DNA from: Latrodectus hesperus
Lineage: Eukaryota > Arthropoda > Arachnida > Araneae > Theridiidae
DNA: 64,000 bases
Direction: 5' to 3'
Assembly: GCA_037975125.1 (NCBI GenBank)
Contig: CM075855.1
Location: 80,289,085 to 80,353,084, forward strand
Every line of letters begins with the position of its first letter. Positions within the stretch are counted from its first letter, which is position 1. Positions 28,801 through 36,195 of this stretch are shown one piece after another. The position numbers and the translations under genes are program-made. Below the pieces are notes generated by a model. The model worked only from the letters and a program-made list of their open reading frames with translations, ran no database searches and was not told the DNA's origin.

Positions 28801-29928
28801 GCTTTACATATTGCATCAAGACAAGTTAATGACATGTAAAATATCCAATGCAAGTACTAAGTGCGCAATTAACATTCCATCATTAATAGATTTCTTAAAA
28901 TTAACAGCAAAATTTACAGACAAATACACAGACAATAGAACAACAAAAAAGTGAAGATTTCAATATTTTTTAAATATATATATGTGTATAGTACTTTAAA
29001 TATTACCTCTGGGTTCCAACTTTCTAACTGTCTAACTTCAGTACTTTCAAGAAGTTTATTTAAGGCTTCAACACTACATCTTCCAGTAATTAAATCAGTT
29101 GCTAATTCCTTTAATGTTGGCAAAAATTTCCTACACATATATAAATAATTAAAAATTAAAAAAATTATTGAAAACTATTTTTCTTCAGTTATTAATGATT
29201 CCGAAAAATCATTATCTAAGAACAAATAAGAATATCATTAAAAAACAAATTTTTATAATTTGTTTTTTAATGATATTCTTATTTGTTCCAAATCAAAACC
29301 ACAGCAATTTTGTTTTTTGCTTCACAAATGAAATTTTACACGATATAATACCAGTATTTCTTTACGAATTTTCTTAAGACTATACCATTAGCATAAAGTA
29401 ATAATACTTAAATAAATGAGAAAAATACCACTTTACTGATTGTAAAAATTGGAAGATTTAATTTAAAAAGTGAAGTTTTCATAAGACTTCTTAATGATCA
29501 AATATAAAAAATAAGATATTTAAATGTTACACTAATAGAAGGTTTAGTTTTTTAATAGTAATAAAAAATAGAAGATAAATTACATAATCAGATAGTAAAA
29601 AAATTATATTAAAATATATTTATTGAAATATTATTGTATTTATTAAGATTTACTAACAAAGGTATTTATTTTCTAACAATATACTGTAATTTCACATCAT
29701 TTTCATGCCAACACTCAGACTAAAAAAATTATTACTATTTTTAATTTTCTAACAAATAAATAACTAAAAAACAATTCTCCTAGTTTTGAGAAAGTTCTTG
29801 CAGTTATTTAAACTGAATTTAGTTTCATCACTTCTTAAATAAGTTTTAGTTTCATCATATTTTAATATAAATTTATTACACTCAAATAGAGATGACTTGT
29901 ATCTGATTCTTCTAAAATCTACATGTAC

Positions 29929-30016
<88 letters not shown>

Positions 30017-33000
30017 CTAGAAATATTGGAAATTCCATTCACTCTGATTTTTTTCAAAATATTCCACTCTTTTATCAACTATAGAATAATTAAATGAATT
30101 CAGGCTCATTAAAATCATCTTAATTTCAAACTCATTTTCATAAGAAAATTGAAAAAATTCATAAATCACTGAAAAATTATTGTAAAACATATTTGCCCTA
30201 ATGAATATAAACAAATTCTTTAAATTAAGTATAGTTGAATCAAATTATACTTGCTGACACAGTAATGAAATGTTATTATAAAAATATATAAATCAAAATT
30301 TTAATAAAGTTAGATGATTTAAAAATAAATAAATGGTGTATACTTTTATATTTAGTTATTTTGCTTTAAAAAATCTACAAGGCTTGCTCATTTTGCATGT
30401 TTGAGAACTTTGTTTTATAAATTCATAATACTGATTAACAATTACCTTAGCATTCTTAATACTATGCAACAAAGACAAAATGAAGATTTTCTTGTTGGCT
30501 CAAATAAATTGTTGATTTCAACAATACCGTCACAATTCAAAATAAAATGCGCTTGAACACTGTATTTTATAAGAATGCATATGGTTAACTGGTGATTAAC
30601 AATAAAATGTTCTGTACTGGAAATATTTATTGATCTACCAATTAAAGAAACTTGCATATGAGTTTACTATTCCTAATCTCTACTACACATTTTAAAACAA
30701 TTTTGAATGTTTGTTTAATAAATACTATTTATCCTTTTGCTAGTGGTGAATGCAACTTTTTTGGATATTATAAATTTTTTTTTATCAGTACCATCACTCA
30801 AAATATTACCAAAACATTTATAACAAAATGAATTAACATTATTTGACATTGTTGAATTTTTTATGATCACTTGCTCAAGAGACTACAGATATTATTTGAT
30901 TTTGACCATTAATGAATCAGTATGCTATTGGCTAATCAATAAGCTAATTAACTTTTTTGTTAATTAAGAATTGCATTTAAGGACTATTTAAGAATCTTTA
31001 AGTAATTATTCCTTAAAAAGAAACCAATCATCCAATTTTTTATTACTATTGTAAATATTAAACAAAGTTCTATAAAACATATTAGTCGGCTAATTTTCAA
31101 TAGTTAAAAAAACTAATAAAATAAGTAATAAAGTACAACTAATAAAATAATTAATTTTCTTTTAAATTTTTTATCTTAAGTATTTTTGTTATTTAAAACA
31201 AAATTGACAGTAAATTTCAGTCTCATCAGCATTAATAATATACTCTTTTGTATTTTCAACAATATATAAAATTAGCTTTTAAACAAAGTAATTATCTTAA
31301 TGCTCAGTTTTTAAGTGAAGATTTGTGCTTTCCTCTTTATGAAGAATTTCATTCAATTAGAAAATTTCATGCATGCATACATTAAGATCGTCCAATAATG
31401 CTTTTGCATTTGGGTAATTTTCTTCTCAAATTCTATTACAATTGAACCAAGAAATCTAACCTTATAATATGCCATTGATGAGCTGAGTACATTAAGGAGC
31501 ATTAAATCTAAATACACAATTGAGAACACAAAAATAAAATAAAAAAACAAATATAGCTATTGAACTAATTAGAAATTTGATCAATAGTTAGATTTAATGA
31601 ATAACAATAATGTAACTTAAGAGAATTCATTTATTAATGTAAATATTTACTAAGACAGCAAACTCTTGAAATGTACATTTTTTAATATATACACCTCAGT
31701 TTTTCCTTTTTTGTCTGGTAATTAAATAATGCTATTTACAACAAAACCTAAACCATGTAAAAAGCAACAATAAAATACTTATTCATCTTCATTATCTATC
31801 ATGGTATTTTCATGAAATGCCACAAAATTATGATTAAATAATAAATTTTAAAACAGTTACAAAATCCAAGAACCCAATTGGTTTAAAAATCAAAAGCATA
31901 CAAATTAACAATAAAGCAGAATTAATTATTGTTCAAGACACAATTCACTACTAAAATACGTTATTAAATTTTATCAAACAACCACAAGTGGCTAATATAT
32001 GTTGTTGTTGTTACATATGGCCAAAAGAAATCCAATCCATCAACATCTGGCCACTCGCAAACAAACATATATATATGATAAAAATTCTAAAATCCAAAAC
32101 TCTAAAATCTAAATTAAAGTCTAAAAAGCTAGAGGGGGAAGCATGAAAATGTTCAGGACATGCGATCCCTGGCGATCCAATAAAGCTTGCAAACATCACC
32201 GCTTTGCTGAAATGCAGGGTCAAGGCCCTGACAGACAAGGAGGTGGTCTCTATTCATATTGTCTGTCTTGCAGATAAGGCAAAGACTACTAGTCAAGATG
32301 CTGATTTTCTTCAGGTGTTCAGCTAAATAGTCGTGGCCAGTGTTCAATCGAAAATTGCCCACAGCCTCTTTACGTGGTCTGTGACTGAATTTTTTCCAGT
32401 CATTTTTATTATTTTCCCATTGTTTGTCTCTGCATTTATTGGACAGATCCTTGTTATAGTTCAGCATGATCTGCTCTCGCATACATCTCTTAAGGGAATC
32501 CATTGGAACAGCACTCTCCTCAATAGATGATTTAATGCCTTTCTTGGCTAATAAGTCCGCTCTTTCGTTACCATCAATGTCCACATGTGATGGTATCCAC
32601 TGAAACTCTATCATTTTGCCGTTCAAATTGAGCTCCCGTATAATTTGTTTTATTTTACTGAGAAGGGAAGATTCCGTGAGTCGCTGGAATGCAATTGATT
32701 CTATGGCTGATATTGAGTCGACAAGTATGACAGCCTTTTCAAAAGATTCCGTGTTGGATTGCAGATTGGTCACCGCCAAGAGGATCGCGTGGACTTCGGC
32801 ATCAAAATTAGTTAGATGTTTACCAACGAGCATCCTGCGAGAACTATCTGCTATAAACACCAGCACCCATAATATTAATTATCCTAGAACCATCAGTATG
32901 AATTTCGGATCCATTCTGGCTTGGAGTAATTATTGTCCAACAATGACAAGGTATTCATTTTTAAAAAAGCATCTAATGTATCTTTTTTCCTATTTCCATC

Positions 33001-34450
33001 TGTTTTTAAATTATATGGTATTTTCATAAAATTCAAAGGGTTAACCAGTATATTAGATTTTTCAACAGGAACATTTAGATTTAAGTCTTTCAATATCTCT
33101 TCACAACACTCGATTGGAGAGATCTGAGTTTTAAGAACACTCGCCTGCCAGTTATTTATCCAGTTAGCTCGCTGGCTAATAGTATTTTGTAACAAAATTT
33201 TAAAAAATACCAAAATTATTAAAAAATCTGTCAACTACTAAGTTAATCAATATCAGGAAAATATGATCAAAAGTAGAAAATCAGAAAAATCCTTTAAAGA
33301 ATGAAAAATTGGGAAAATCATGAAAATTTGGAACAGAAACATCTCTGAAGATCTAAAAATCGACTTAGTAAATAAAAATTAAGATTTTAAAGATATTTAT
33401 TCATGATGACTCATGAGCACTTAGTTCAATCAAATTCCCAAATTGAAAAGAATTATACTCTAAATAAGAATAAATTATATTCTTTCTGTTGCTAACAAAA
33501 AGCAATCAATTTAAAATTTGTAGTAACAAAACCTTTGCTTTAGATATATTTAGCAAATTCTCAAACAACAACAATGTGTGTTTTAAAAATACTTCCATTT
33601 TCAATATTCAGATTTAACCTATGCATAAAAGTAACTTATATAACAAATTTTTTATATATTAACAGATAAAAAAATTTATTAAAATTTTTTTAAAATTTAG
33701 TACCACTTTAAATAATTTGTATTAAAAGTAAGTAGTAAATGTATTACAAACTAATAAGTGCAATTTCTAAGAATTATTACAATATTTCAAGCAAAAAAAC
33801 TAGGAAAGTAGCTGAAATAAACACAAACACTAAACACTTTTAATATGCTAATTATGTGTGTGCATTCTGTCATTCTATGAAATTTAGATTAGCAAAATGT
33901 GACTTTGGATCAGGTAAAAAATAAGAAATGCAAATATAATTTTCATAGGCACATAGAAACAGATACAAGTCAATTATGGTTTTAATACAAATGTTATCAC
34001 TAAACACTCAAATTTGATAACAATAAATTAACTATAACAAATTAGTCAACAGTTATCCAAGAATGGTTCATTTACTAGTTATAAGAATAATATAACAGAG
34101 GTTACAACGATGCTTCAAAATTGTCTAATAATCACAAAACTGATAAGAATTAACAATTATGAGGATGCTAAGTTATAGTTAGGGTTAAACTTTAAACATC
34201 AATCACACTTTTACTCTATTTCAATTTACTGATCTATACATTCTCAGCATTATGTGACTTAGAAAAACAAAATTAGGATAATAAATTCAATAGAAATGTA
34301 TATAAAAAATTTCTGAACAATATATAAAACATTTTTTAAGAACTTTAATATAGTCTAATATAGAAAATACTTTACTTACTCTTCAAATTTTTTATTTCTA
34401 AATATTATGGATACTTCAGCAGCTAATTCATCAGTACCATATTTTTTCAT
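4702..34450 (-). CDS. ZCCHC8: ZCCHC8-like zinc-knuckle/PSP protein, ten exons, 3' end missing
   Basis: Ten exons join without a frame break: 34450..34380, 29130..29007, 27978..27917, 23607..23530, 20413..20312, 15979..15926, 15738..15590, 10553..10509, 9340..9270 and 4779..4702 (834 nt, 278 codons). All introns are GT-AG. The product has a zinc knuckle (Cys121, Cys124, His128, Cys133), the lead-in KPGVIS, a PSP domain with PYIYRMR and YPPGW (about residues 160-210), an acidic spacer and the motif FPGFN near residue 240. This order matches animal ZCCHC8, the scaffold that links MTR4 and RBM7 in the NEXT complex, which delivers nuclear RNAs to the exosome. The human protein is about 700 residues, so the C-terminal part is absent here: either in exons below 4702 that I could not identify or outside the window. 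The N-terminal coiled coil is also not seen. Several transposons sit in the introns. Family assignment is firm; the gene ends are not. Confidence 0.85.
5160..5945 (-). pseudogene. Tc1-like transposase pseudogene (C-terminal part)
   Basis: On the minus strand the sequence first reads IWTAEWNEIAF, IMVWSNIKYHSRTPL, IAGTLN and FQQD, then, after a frameshift near 5450, continues as a second frame with SPIEN, WSAVSQELIQ and NNDGYSGY. These are the DDE-domain blocks of Tc1-like transposases (second catalytic Asp in QQD, Glu in SPIEN). The N-terminal DNA-binding half is absent, the frame is broken and no terminal repeats were found. It is an old copy lying in intron 9 of the ZCCHC8-like gene. Confidence 0.8.
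5946..9269. other. Rest of intron 9, AT-rich
   Basis: No gene is supported. A slightly less AT-rich patch at about 6090-6250 may be a decayed repeat but I cannot identify it. A poly(A) run lies at about 8970-8985. Confidence 0.5.
9270..9340 (-). CDS. ZCCHC8: ZCCHC8-like exon 9
   Basis: 71 nt between TTTTTAG and GTAAGA; encodes VKYDPDKLIDFPGFNTPLPP then DVID. The pattern Y-D-x2-K-L-x2-F/Y-PGFN is the conserved post-PSP element of ZCCHC8. Confidence 0.88.
9735..10012 (+). repeat. tRNA-derived SINE
   Basis: A GC-richer island of about 280 bp in AT-rich intron 8. It begins with a degraded tRNA-like head (GTCCGGTGGCTTACAACAGC, then a B-box-like GAAGTTCTATCC) and continues with a body containing TTGACTCAGCC, GAGTACCAAGCATGCTTGGG and GGGCTGTCGTGCCATGGAG. 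I recognise the body as that of a SINE common in spider sequences; this is from memory and not a search result. It has no coding capacity. Confidence 0.7.
10509..10553 (-). CDS. ZCCHC8: ZCCHC8-like exon 8
   Basis: 45 nt micro-exon between TTTTAG and GTACAA; encodes the acidic linker DQTEEHLKENIADTK. Phase 1 entry and exit phase 1 fit exons 7 and 9. Confidence 0.75.
10903..10914. repeat. Target-site duplication, left copy
   Basis: AAATTAATAAAT occurs here and again at 13709-13720, exactly at the two ends of the LINE. The flank is AT-rich, so chance identity is possible, but the match is perfect and sits directly after the (GAA)n tail. Confidence 0.6.
10921..11417 (+). pseudogene. LINE ORF2, upstream portion in another frame
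   Basis: The frame is open from the truncation point and carries the pre-RT region with KCPGPDGVMPIMIQKAEK, the usual start of the RT fingers in I/Jockey-type elements. The reading frame then shifts. The codons for SLALGYIPKTW lie in the frame of the following ORF, so a small indel lies at about 11400-11418. Apart from this shift the two parts form one protein. Confidence 0.85.
11418..13619 (+). CDS. LINE reverse transcriptase / RNase H polyprotein (733 aa)
   Basis: RT motifs are in order: SYRPISLSS (31-39), FLDIQGAFDN with the motif A Asp (101-110), GCPQGGVLSPLLWN (158-171), the catalytic YADD (191-194) and VKYLGIYLDQKLTW (264-277). RNase H follows with its four acidic residues: YTDGS (Asp460), QAEVLAI (Glu495), FSDSQAA (Asp521) and NERADELAK (Asp573). 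A C-x2-C-x8-H-x4-C finger lies at 675-692. All catalytic residues seem present. The listed start is only the first Met in this frame; the true protein begins upstream, across a frameshift. It copies the element's RNA into DNA at the target site. It belongs to the mobile element, not the host, and is probably inactive because of the shift and the 5' loss. Confidence 0.9.
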   Translation: MALGYIPKTWQKTRIVFIPKPGKNTYDQAKSYRPISLSSFFLKIMEKIIDRHIRDYLGRNSPLHALQFAYQPGKSTETALHQLVSKIEATLDQKDIALATFLDIQGAFDNTSHPSILNALRGAGINQTLCTWIEALISDRYIQMNIFGESFEKKTTRGCPQGGVLSPLLWNLVVNSLIKHLNDKGYYTQGYADDIVIIILGKDFDITCHLMQDALSYVGQWCMDRDLMVNPQKTYLVPFTRKKKRKGFFIPRLFDVEINVASEVKYLGIYLDQKLTWNKHIDDRFNRAKKSIVICRRMLGKNWGLHPKLMLWMYTAFVRPIFTYACVIWWHKVEQKTVIDRLRSLQRLACLCITGAISTTPTRALEVVLDLTPLDIFICSVARLNAYRMKLQNHWYDQPVAKGHKGITRKFQDPTFLMPSDIMEKTYMFDKTFDIVFPTREEWDNNMFETKTGDLIWYTDGSLKNSLSGLGVCGVSPRISLSVSLGRYASVFQAEVLAIIHCLQLNMKKGYYDKRILIFSDSQAALKALNSFEIKSKMILECRNLLTELATRNRVILVWVPGHKGIEGNERADELAKQGSSFVPIGPEPFCGINLKTAKTNVLRWEKRKMYEAWLKSPGQTHAKGMICRSSARISYEILRCSRQKIRLIVGFITGHYYFRKHLHKMGLFQQDPICRKCHMQEETAKHIIYECEALALPRLTSLGIIHTRELHLDSIKGLSDFINKVGDPSKWN
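13709..13720. repeat. Target-site duplication, right copy
   Basis: AAATTAATAAAT, identical to 10903-10914, directly after the (GAA)n tail of the LINE. Confidence 0.6.
13791..13822. repeat. (TA)n microsatellite
   Basis: About 32 bp of alternating TA, 70 bp after the LINE tail. Confidence 0.95.
13896..13945. repeat. Dispersed repeat, copy 1
   Basis: TTCAATGATAAATTAAT then CTACTAGAATGGAACAATT. A close copy occurs at 16414-16460, 2.5 kb away in the same host gene. The family is unknown to me. Confidence 0.6.
13974..14036. repeat. Perfect fold-back repeat, 29-bp arms
   Basis: The arms 13974-14002 and 14008-14036 are exact reverse complements with a 5-nt loop (ATATG). The arm end CCAGTTGTAAATGATTAT occurs a third time as a direct copy at 14054-14071. 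It lies in intron 7 of the ZCCHC8-like gene. Confidence 0.95.
14072..15589. other. Intron 7 remainder, AT-rich
   Basis: No gene or recognisable element is seen. A 63-codon open frame at 14379-14570 on the plus strand has no domain or splice support. Confidence 0.5.
15590..15738 (-). CDS. ZCCHC8: ZCCHC8-like exon 7, PSP domain core
   Basis: 149 nt between TTTCTAG and GTAATG; encodes DDLRKALNL through APYIYRMRIIDYPPGWLEEA and SSGIALYGSDGT. This is the diagnostic proline-rich PSP core with its RMR and YPPGW motifs and is the strongest family evidence in the window. Confidence 0.93.
15926..15979 (-). CDS. ZCCHC8: ZCCHC8-like exon 6
   Basis: 54 nt between GATAG and GTAGGT; encodes RYHVCGSQESDYKPGVI. 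The RYH and KPGVIS pieces correspond to the start of the PSP domain region in animal ZCCHC8. Confidence 0.85.
16414..16460. repeat. Dispersed repeat, copy 2
   Basis: TTCAATGATAAATTTAT then CTACTAGAATGGAACAATTA, matching 13896-13945 with few differences. Confidence 0.6.
16461..17974. other. Intron 5, left part
   Basis: AT-rich with no supported gene. A patch at about 16680-17050 is less AT-rich and contains a B-box-like GATCGAACTCAAGTCC, which might be an old SINE, but I cannot assign it. Confidence 0.4.
17975..18055 (-). repeat. Decayed SINE body (same family as 18345)
   Basis: ATGAGGGCTAATT, GAATTCCAAACCACTATAAAC and AATCATGCTTAAGATG align with the corresponding parts of the better-preserved copy 400 bp to the right. 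The tRNA-like head is missing and a fold-back repeat stands in its place. Confidence 0.6.
18068..18124. repeat. Fold-back repeat, 25-bp arms, one mismatch
   Basis: The arms 18068-18092 and 18100-18124 (AAATGCAGAGAA... against its complement) are separated by a 7-nt loop. 24 of 25 positions pair. It lies in intron 5 of the ZCCHC8-like gene next to a decayed SINE. Confidence 0.9.
18345..18522 (-). repeat. tRNA-derived SINE
   Basis: Read on the minus strand, it has a tRNA-like head with an A-box region (TAGCCAAATGGTTAGCGC) and a B box (GGGTTCGAATCCCAC), then a body with CGGAATCCACTTTAAACCGT. The 3' part recurs at 17975, 28235 and 52972, which defines a family. It is not a functional tRNA gene: the acceptor stem does not close and the body runs on. 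It seems to abut a mariner remnant. Confidence 0.75.
18540..19110 (-). pseudogene. Mariner transposase pseudogene (N-terminal part)
   Basis: Broken reading frames on the minus strand give, in order, KFIYIIFCMNS, GLQQKNVKIF, a segment with WSSLENDNVVKVM, TASEIADKIDSSQQIIYHH and LELLQKY. This is the pattern of the paired helix-turn-helix DNA-binding region of mariner transposases. Several stops and frameshifts are present and the catalytic DDD domain is not found. The assignment rests on pattern similarity by eye. Confidence 0.6.
19111..20311. other. Intron 5, right part
   Basis: AT-rich with poly(T) runs at about 19328-19342 and 19355-19363. No gene or recognisable element. Confidence 0.5.
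20312..20413 (-). CDS. ZCCHC8: ZCCHC8-like exon 5, zinc knuckle
   Basis: 102 nt; encodes the knuckle CFNCGGDHFLGQC followed by PEKLNHRKIADA. The spacing is C-x2-C-x3-H-x4-C, one residue shorter between the second Cys and His than the usual retroviral-type knuckle. The donor is GTAAAC after GCTCA, which restores Gln on joining to exon 6. Reading through the donor gives an immediate TAA, so splicing is required. Confidence 0.88.
20414..21789. other. Intron 4, left part
   Basis: AT-rich non-coding sequence; a poly(A) run lies at about 20549-20569. Nothing else is recognised. Confidence 0.5.
21790..22330 (+). mobile_element. LTR retrotransposon fragment: LTR, primer site and leader
   Basis: A GC-richer block in intron 4. 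It contains a TATA-like GAAGTATAAATGTGC, a downstream initiator-like region with CTCTCAGTCACACGG, and then GTGACCCGGACGTGATG, which resembles the primer-binding region that follows the 5' LTR in arthropod Gypsy-type elements. About 200 bp of leader follow, with no gag or pol. The 5' LTR boundary is unclear (perhaps about 21830-21880). No second LTR is present, so it is a remnant. Confidence 0.6.
22331..23529. other. Intron 4, right part
   Basis: AT-rich, nothing recognised. Confidence 0.5.
23530..23607 (-). CDS. ZCCHC8: ZCCHC8-like exon 4
   Basis: 78 nt after a T-rich acceptor (TTTTTTAG) and before GTAATC; encodes a polar linker ending in KDNKNKR just before the zinc knuckle. Phase fits both neighbours. 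Confidence 0.75.
23608..26190. other. Intron 3, left part
   Basis: Mostly AT-rich. On the minus strand at about 23930-24200 a broken frame reads like decayed coding sequence (for example IIENIINENAKELSLIKQ and LSAKQVYQWLTRLRKFLRK), perhaps from an old transposon, but I cannot name the family. No host exon is supported. Confidence 0.35.
26191..26249. repeat. Perfect fold-back repeat, 25-bp arms
   Basis: The arms 26191-26215 and 26225-26249 (TTTTTTAAAGAACTAGTAGT... and its complement) pair exactly around a 9-nt loop. It lies in intron 3. Confidence 0.95.
26250..27916. other. Intron 3, right part
   Basis: AT-rich, no gene or element recognised. Confidence 0.5.
27917..27978 (-). CDS. ZCCHC8: ZCCHC8-like exon 3
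   Basis: 62 nt between ATACAG and GTAAGC; encodes GDLFALDVSSELPTEGSSVP in phase with exons 2 and 4. The short segment FALD is similar to the pre-knuckle linker of other ZCCHC8 proteins. Confidence 0.75.
28235..28350 (-). repeat. Decayed tRNA-derived SINE
   Basis: CTAAGCCATTACAAACACTT, AGTTGTTGAAAAGAAGGCCAG and AACCATTTAGATGCCA match the order of blocks in the 18345 copy, with many substitutions. It lies in intron 2. Confidence 0.6.
28351..29006. other. Intron 2, right part
   Basis: AT-rich, nothing recognised. A short (TA)n/TG run lies at about 28975-28990. Confidence 0.5.
29007..29130 (-). CDS. ZCCHC8: ZCCHC8-like exon 2
   Basis: 124 nt between an acceptor (TGTAG) and a donor (GTAATA); encodes 41 residues beginning KFLPTLKELATDLI and ending ESWNPE. 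Entry phase 2 and exit phase 0 match the neighbouring exons. It is predicted helical, without a zinc ligand set. A long fold-back repeat lies 90 nt upstream of the acceptor. Confidence 0.8.
29220..29288. repeat. Perfect fold-back repeat, 32-bp arms
   Basis: The arms 29220-29251 and 29257-29288 (GAACAAATAAGAATATCATT... and its complement) pair exactly around a 5-nt loop (TTTAT). It is the longest of the set and ends 90 nt upstream of the exon 2 acceptor. Confidence 0.95.
29935..30014. repeat. (TA)n microsatellite, about 80 bp
   Basis: Uninterrupted alternating TA in intron 1. The YIYIYI protein read across it is an artefact. Confidence 0.97.
30015..31984. other. Intron 1, middle part
   Basis: AT-rich. 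A cryptic exon-like segment lies at 30446-30559 on the minus strand (see findings). Otherwise nothing is recognised. Confidence 0.45.
31985..33234 (-). mobile_element. LINE 3' remnant with RNase H
   Basis: The minus-strand frame 32866..32153 encodes RNase H with VDSISAIES, WIPSHVDIDGNERADLLAK, a C-x2-C segment (CLICKTDNMNRDHLLVC) and the tail LYWIARDRMS. The upstream frame 33234..32893 holds the RT-RNase H connection (ILVNPLNF, LLDNNYSKPEW). The segment with HTDGS falls in a third frame, so at least two frameshifts separate the parts. The element ends in an (AAC)n tail at about 31999-32016. It lies in intron 1, in the same orientation as the host gene, and differs from the LINE at 10.9 kb. 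It is inactive. Confidence 0.85.
33235..34379. other. Intron 1, right part
   Basis: AT-rich non-coding sequence; nothing recognised. Confidence 0.5.
34380..34450 (-). CDS. ZCCHC8: ZCCHC8-like exon 1 (first coding exon as seen)
   Basis: The exon starts at an in-frame ATG and ends at a strong GTAAGT donor after the residues KKFEE. Upstream in this frame there is a TAA, and no AG occurs between that stop and the ATG, so a coding exon cannot be spliced onto this ATG segment. An acceptor inside the exon (after GAATT, at about 34422) is possible but lacks a pyrimidine tract. The encoded VSIIFRNKKFEEKF resembles by eye the human segment that follows the coiled coil. So this is either a true short N-terminus or an internal exon whose acceptor I have misjudged. 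Confidence 0.6.
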
Positions 34451-35216
34451 GTTATTCAGAGAACATTTCAATTTTTCATGTATGATTATTAAGGTATATA
34501 AGGTATATTACAATCAATAAATTTTCATAAACAGAATAAAGAAATTAAACAACAAAAATGAAATTTAAATATTAATAAAGCAATATCAATAATTTTATAA
34601 CTTGTTTTCATTTTATTTTAACCTGTTAAAATTGCCATTTAGGGATTTAGGAATTTGATATACAATACTATGTACCAAAAATATATTTGATATCCATTAG
34701 TTTAGATTCTCATACTCTGCAGTCAGTAACTGTGTATAACTCAAAATGTTAGTATTCTGTGCTTTATTTTATTATAAGTAAACAATTGAAAATTTTCTGA
34801 AAGTGGAATGAAATAGAATTGTCATATTACGTAGGTTTATATTTTTAGTTTAACATTATAATGAAATTCTATATATAAATATAGAATTTAAAATTCATAG
34901 TAGTGTATTCCCACTTGCTCAGTCTTTTGTTTTTCACTAAAATTATTTTATATAACATTTTATAACTTATCCAAGCAAAAATTTCAAAAAAAAATTAATT
35001 AATAAGTTAATATAATTCAATTCAATACAAAAAGAAACAATCTAAAAAATATTTATCAATAATAATAACCTACAATTCATTAAAATACTTCCATTTGATA
35101 ATTAATAATAAATTTTTTTAAACTTGGTTAATTAATTTAAAGACATAGAAAACACTTATTAAAAATATTCATTCACTAAAAGTAATTGCCTATTTGCAAT
35201 TGCCCCAAGCAATGAG
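34451..35216. other. Upstream flank of the ZCCHC8-like first exon
   Basis: AT-rich. No TATA box, initiator or CpG-rich promoter can be told apart from background. A short inverted repeat (about 34865-34890) is AT-only. Confidence 0.4.
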
Positions 35217-35349
35217 CAAATATCTCACTAACCTAAATTACATCATATTAATGAATATCCAGCTTTAAAAATCCCCATCATGCTCAATCTCAAACTTTGA
35301 ATATTGCAATTTTGCACTATATTCAATTTTGAATATTTCATCTAGCACA

Positions 35350-36195
35350 TACCTACCTGCCAACCTTGGAGAGAAAAAAATCAATAAATTCTACTGATTT
35401 TGAAGGAAAAAATCAGGAGAAACTACTAGCGTCATTTTTGCTTGAAACAGAATGTTTAAAACGGTAGTACTGCAAAAAGGAAATTTTACTCTTTTGATTA
35501 CACATTTCGAGAATGATTTATGCTAAACATATTTTGTGTTACTCTCCTTTATGAGGTTGATGAATATTTTAATAAAATATTCATCTACCTCATAAAGGAA
35601 CTATGTAAAATAAAAGAATATACTGTATATAAAGAAGTAAACTTCAACGTTTACGTTCCAATATTTATTTTACAGGGCAACTTTTACTATTCTAGTGCAA
35701 TTTATAAATATTAAACTTAAAAAATTACAAAAAAACATAAAATAACATAAAACATAAAATTCAATAAATATAATTCAGTGACAGTTATTTTGTTTGACAG
35801 AAATGTTTTCCTAATTAAATTACTAATAATTAGTAATATTCCTCCAAATTGAACTGCATATATTAACAGGCACCTGGTGCCTGCTCTGAATGTTAATTAT
35901 ATGACTGCCAACTGATTGGAGTTCTTGGCAACCTAGTCATCTTGCCACAGCGGACAAATAAGGTTCAAAACTCAGAGGAACATATTTAATACATATATAT
36001 ATATTCATTATCATTATATTGATGCACCATCTGTTGACTAAAGCAACTCAATACTTTTTTCCGGAAAAATTTCGGCTGTTTTTAAGTTGTTCACTGAAAT
36101 TGCCAAAAATCAGTAGATTTTGATAGATTATCGGGAAATCGGGAGAAAAGATAAAAATCAGGAGTCTCATTATAAAATCAGCAGAATTGGCAGCT
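35350..36195. mobile_element. Probable MITE with CCTGCCAAC ends
   Basis: The left end reads ACCTACCTGCCAACCTTGGA and the right end AGAATTGGCAGCTAATTAAG, imperfect inverted copies of each other. Inside each end is a matching inverted AAAATCAGTAGA block and a GGGAGAAA/CAGGAGAAA motif. There is no coding capacity. It interrupts tandem unit 1 between its blocks A and B. The superfamily is not known to me and the target duplication is not clear. Confidence 0.45.
35545..35599. repeat. Fold-back repeat, 26-bp arms, one mismatch
   Basis: The arms 35545-35570 and 35574-35599 (TCCTTTATGAGGTTGATGAA... and its complement) pair at 25 of 26 positions around a 3-nt loop. It lies within the probable MITE. 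Confidence 0.92.

Noticed and set aside
29764..30078. A 104-codon minus-strand ORF with a long YIYIYI tract
   Set aside because: It is a translation of the (TA)n microsatellite and AT-rich flanks; there is no splice or domain support.
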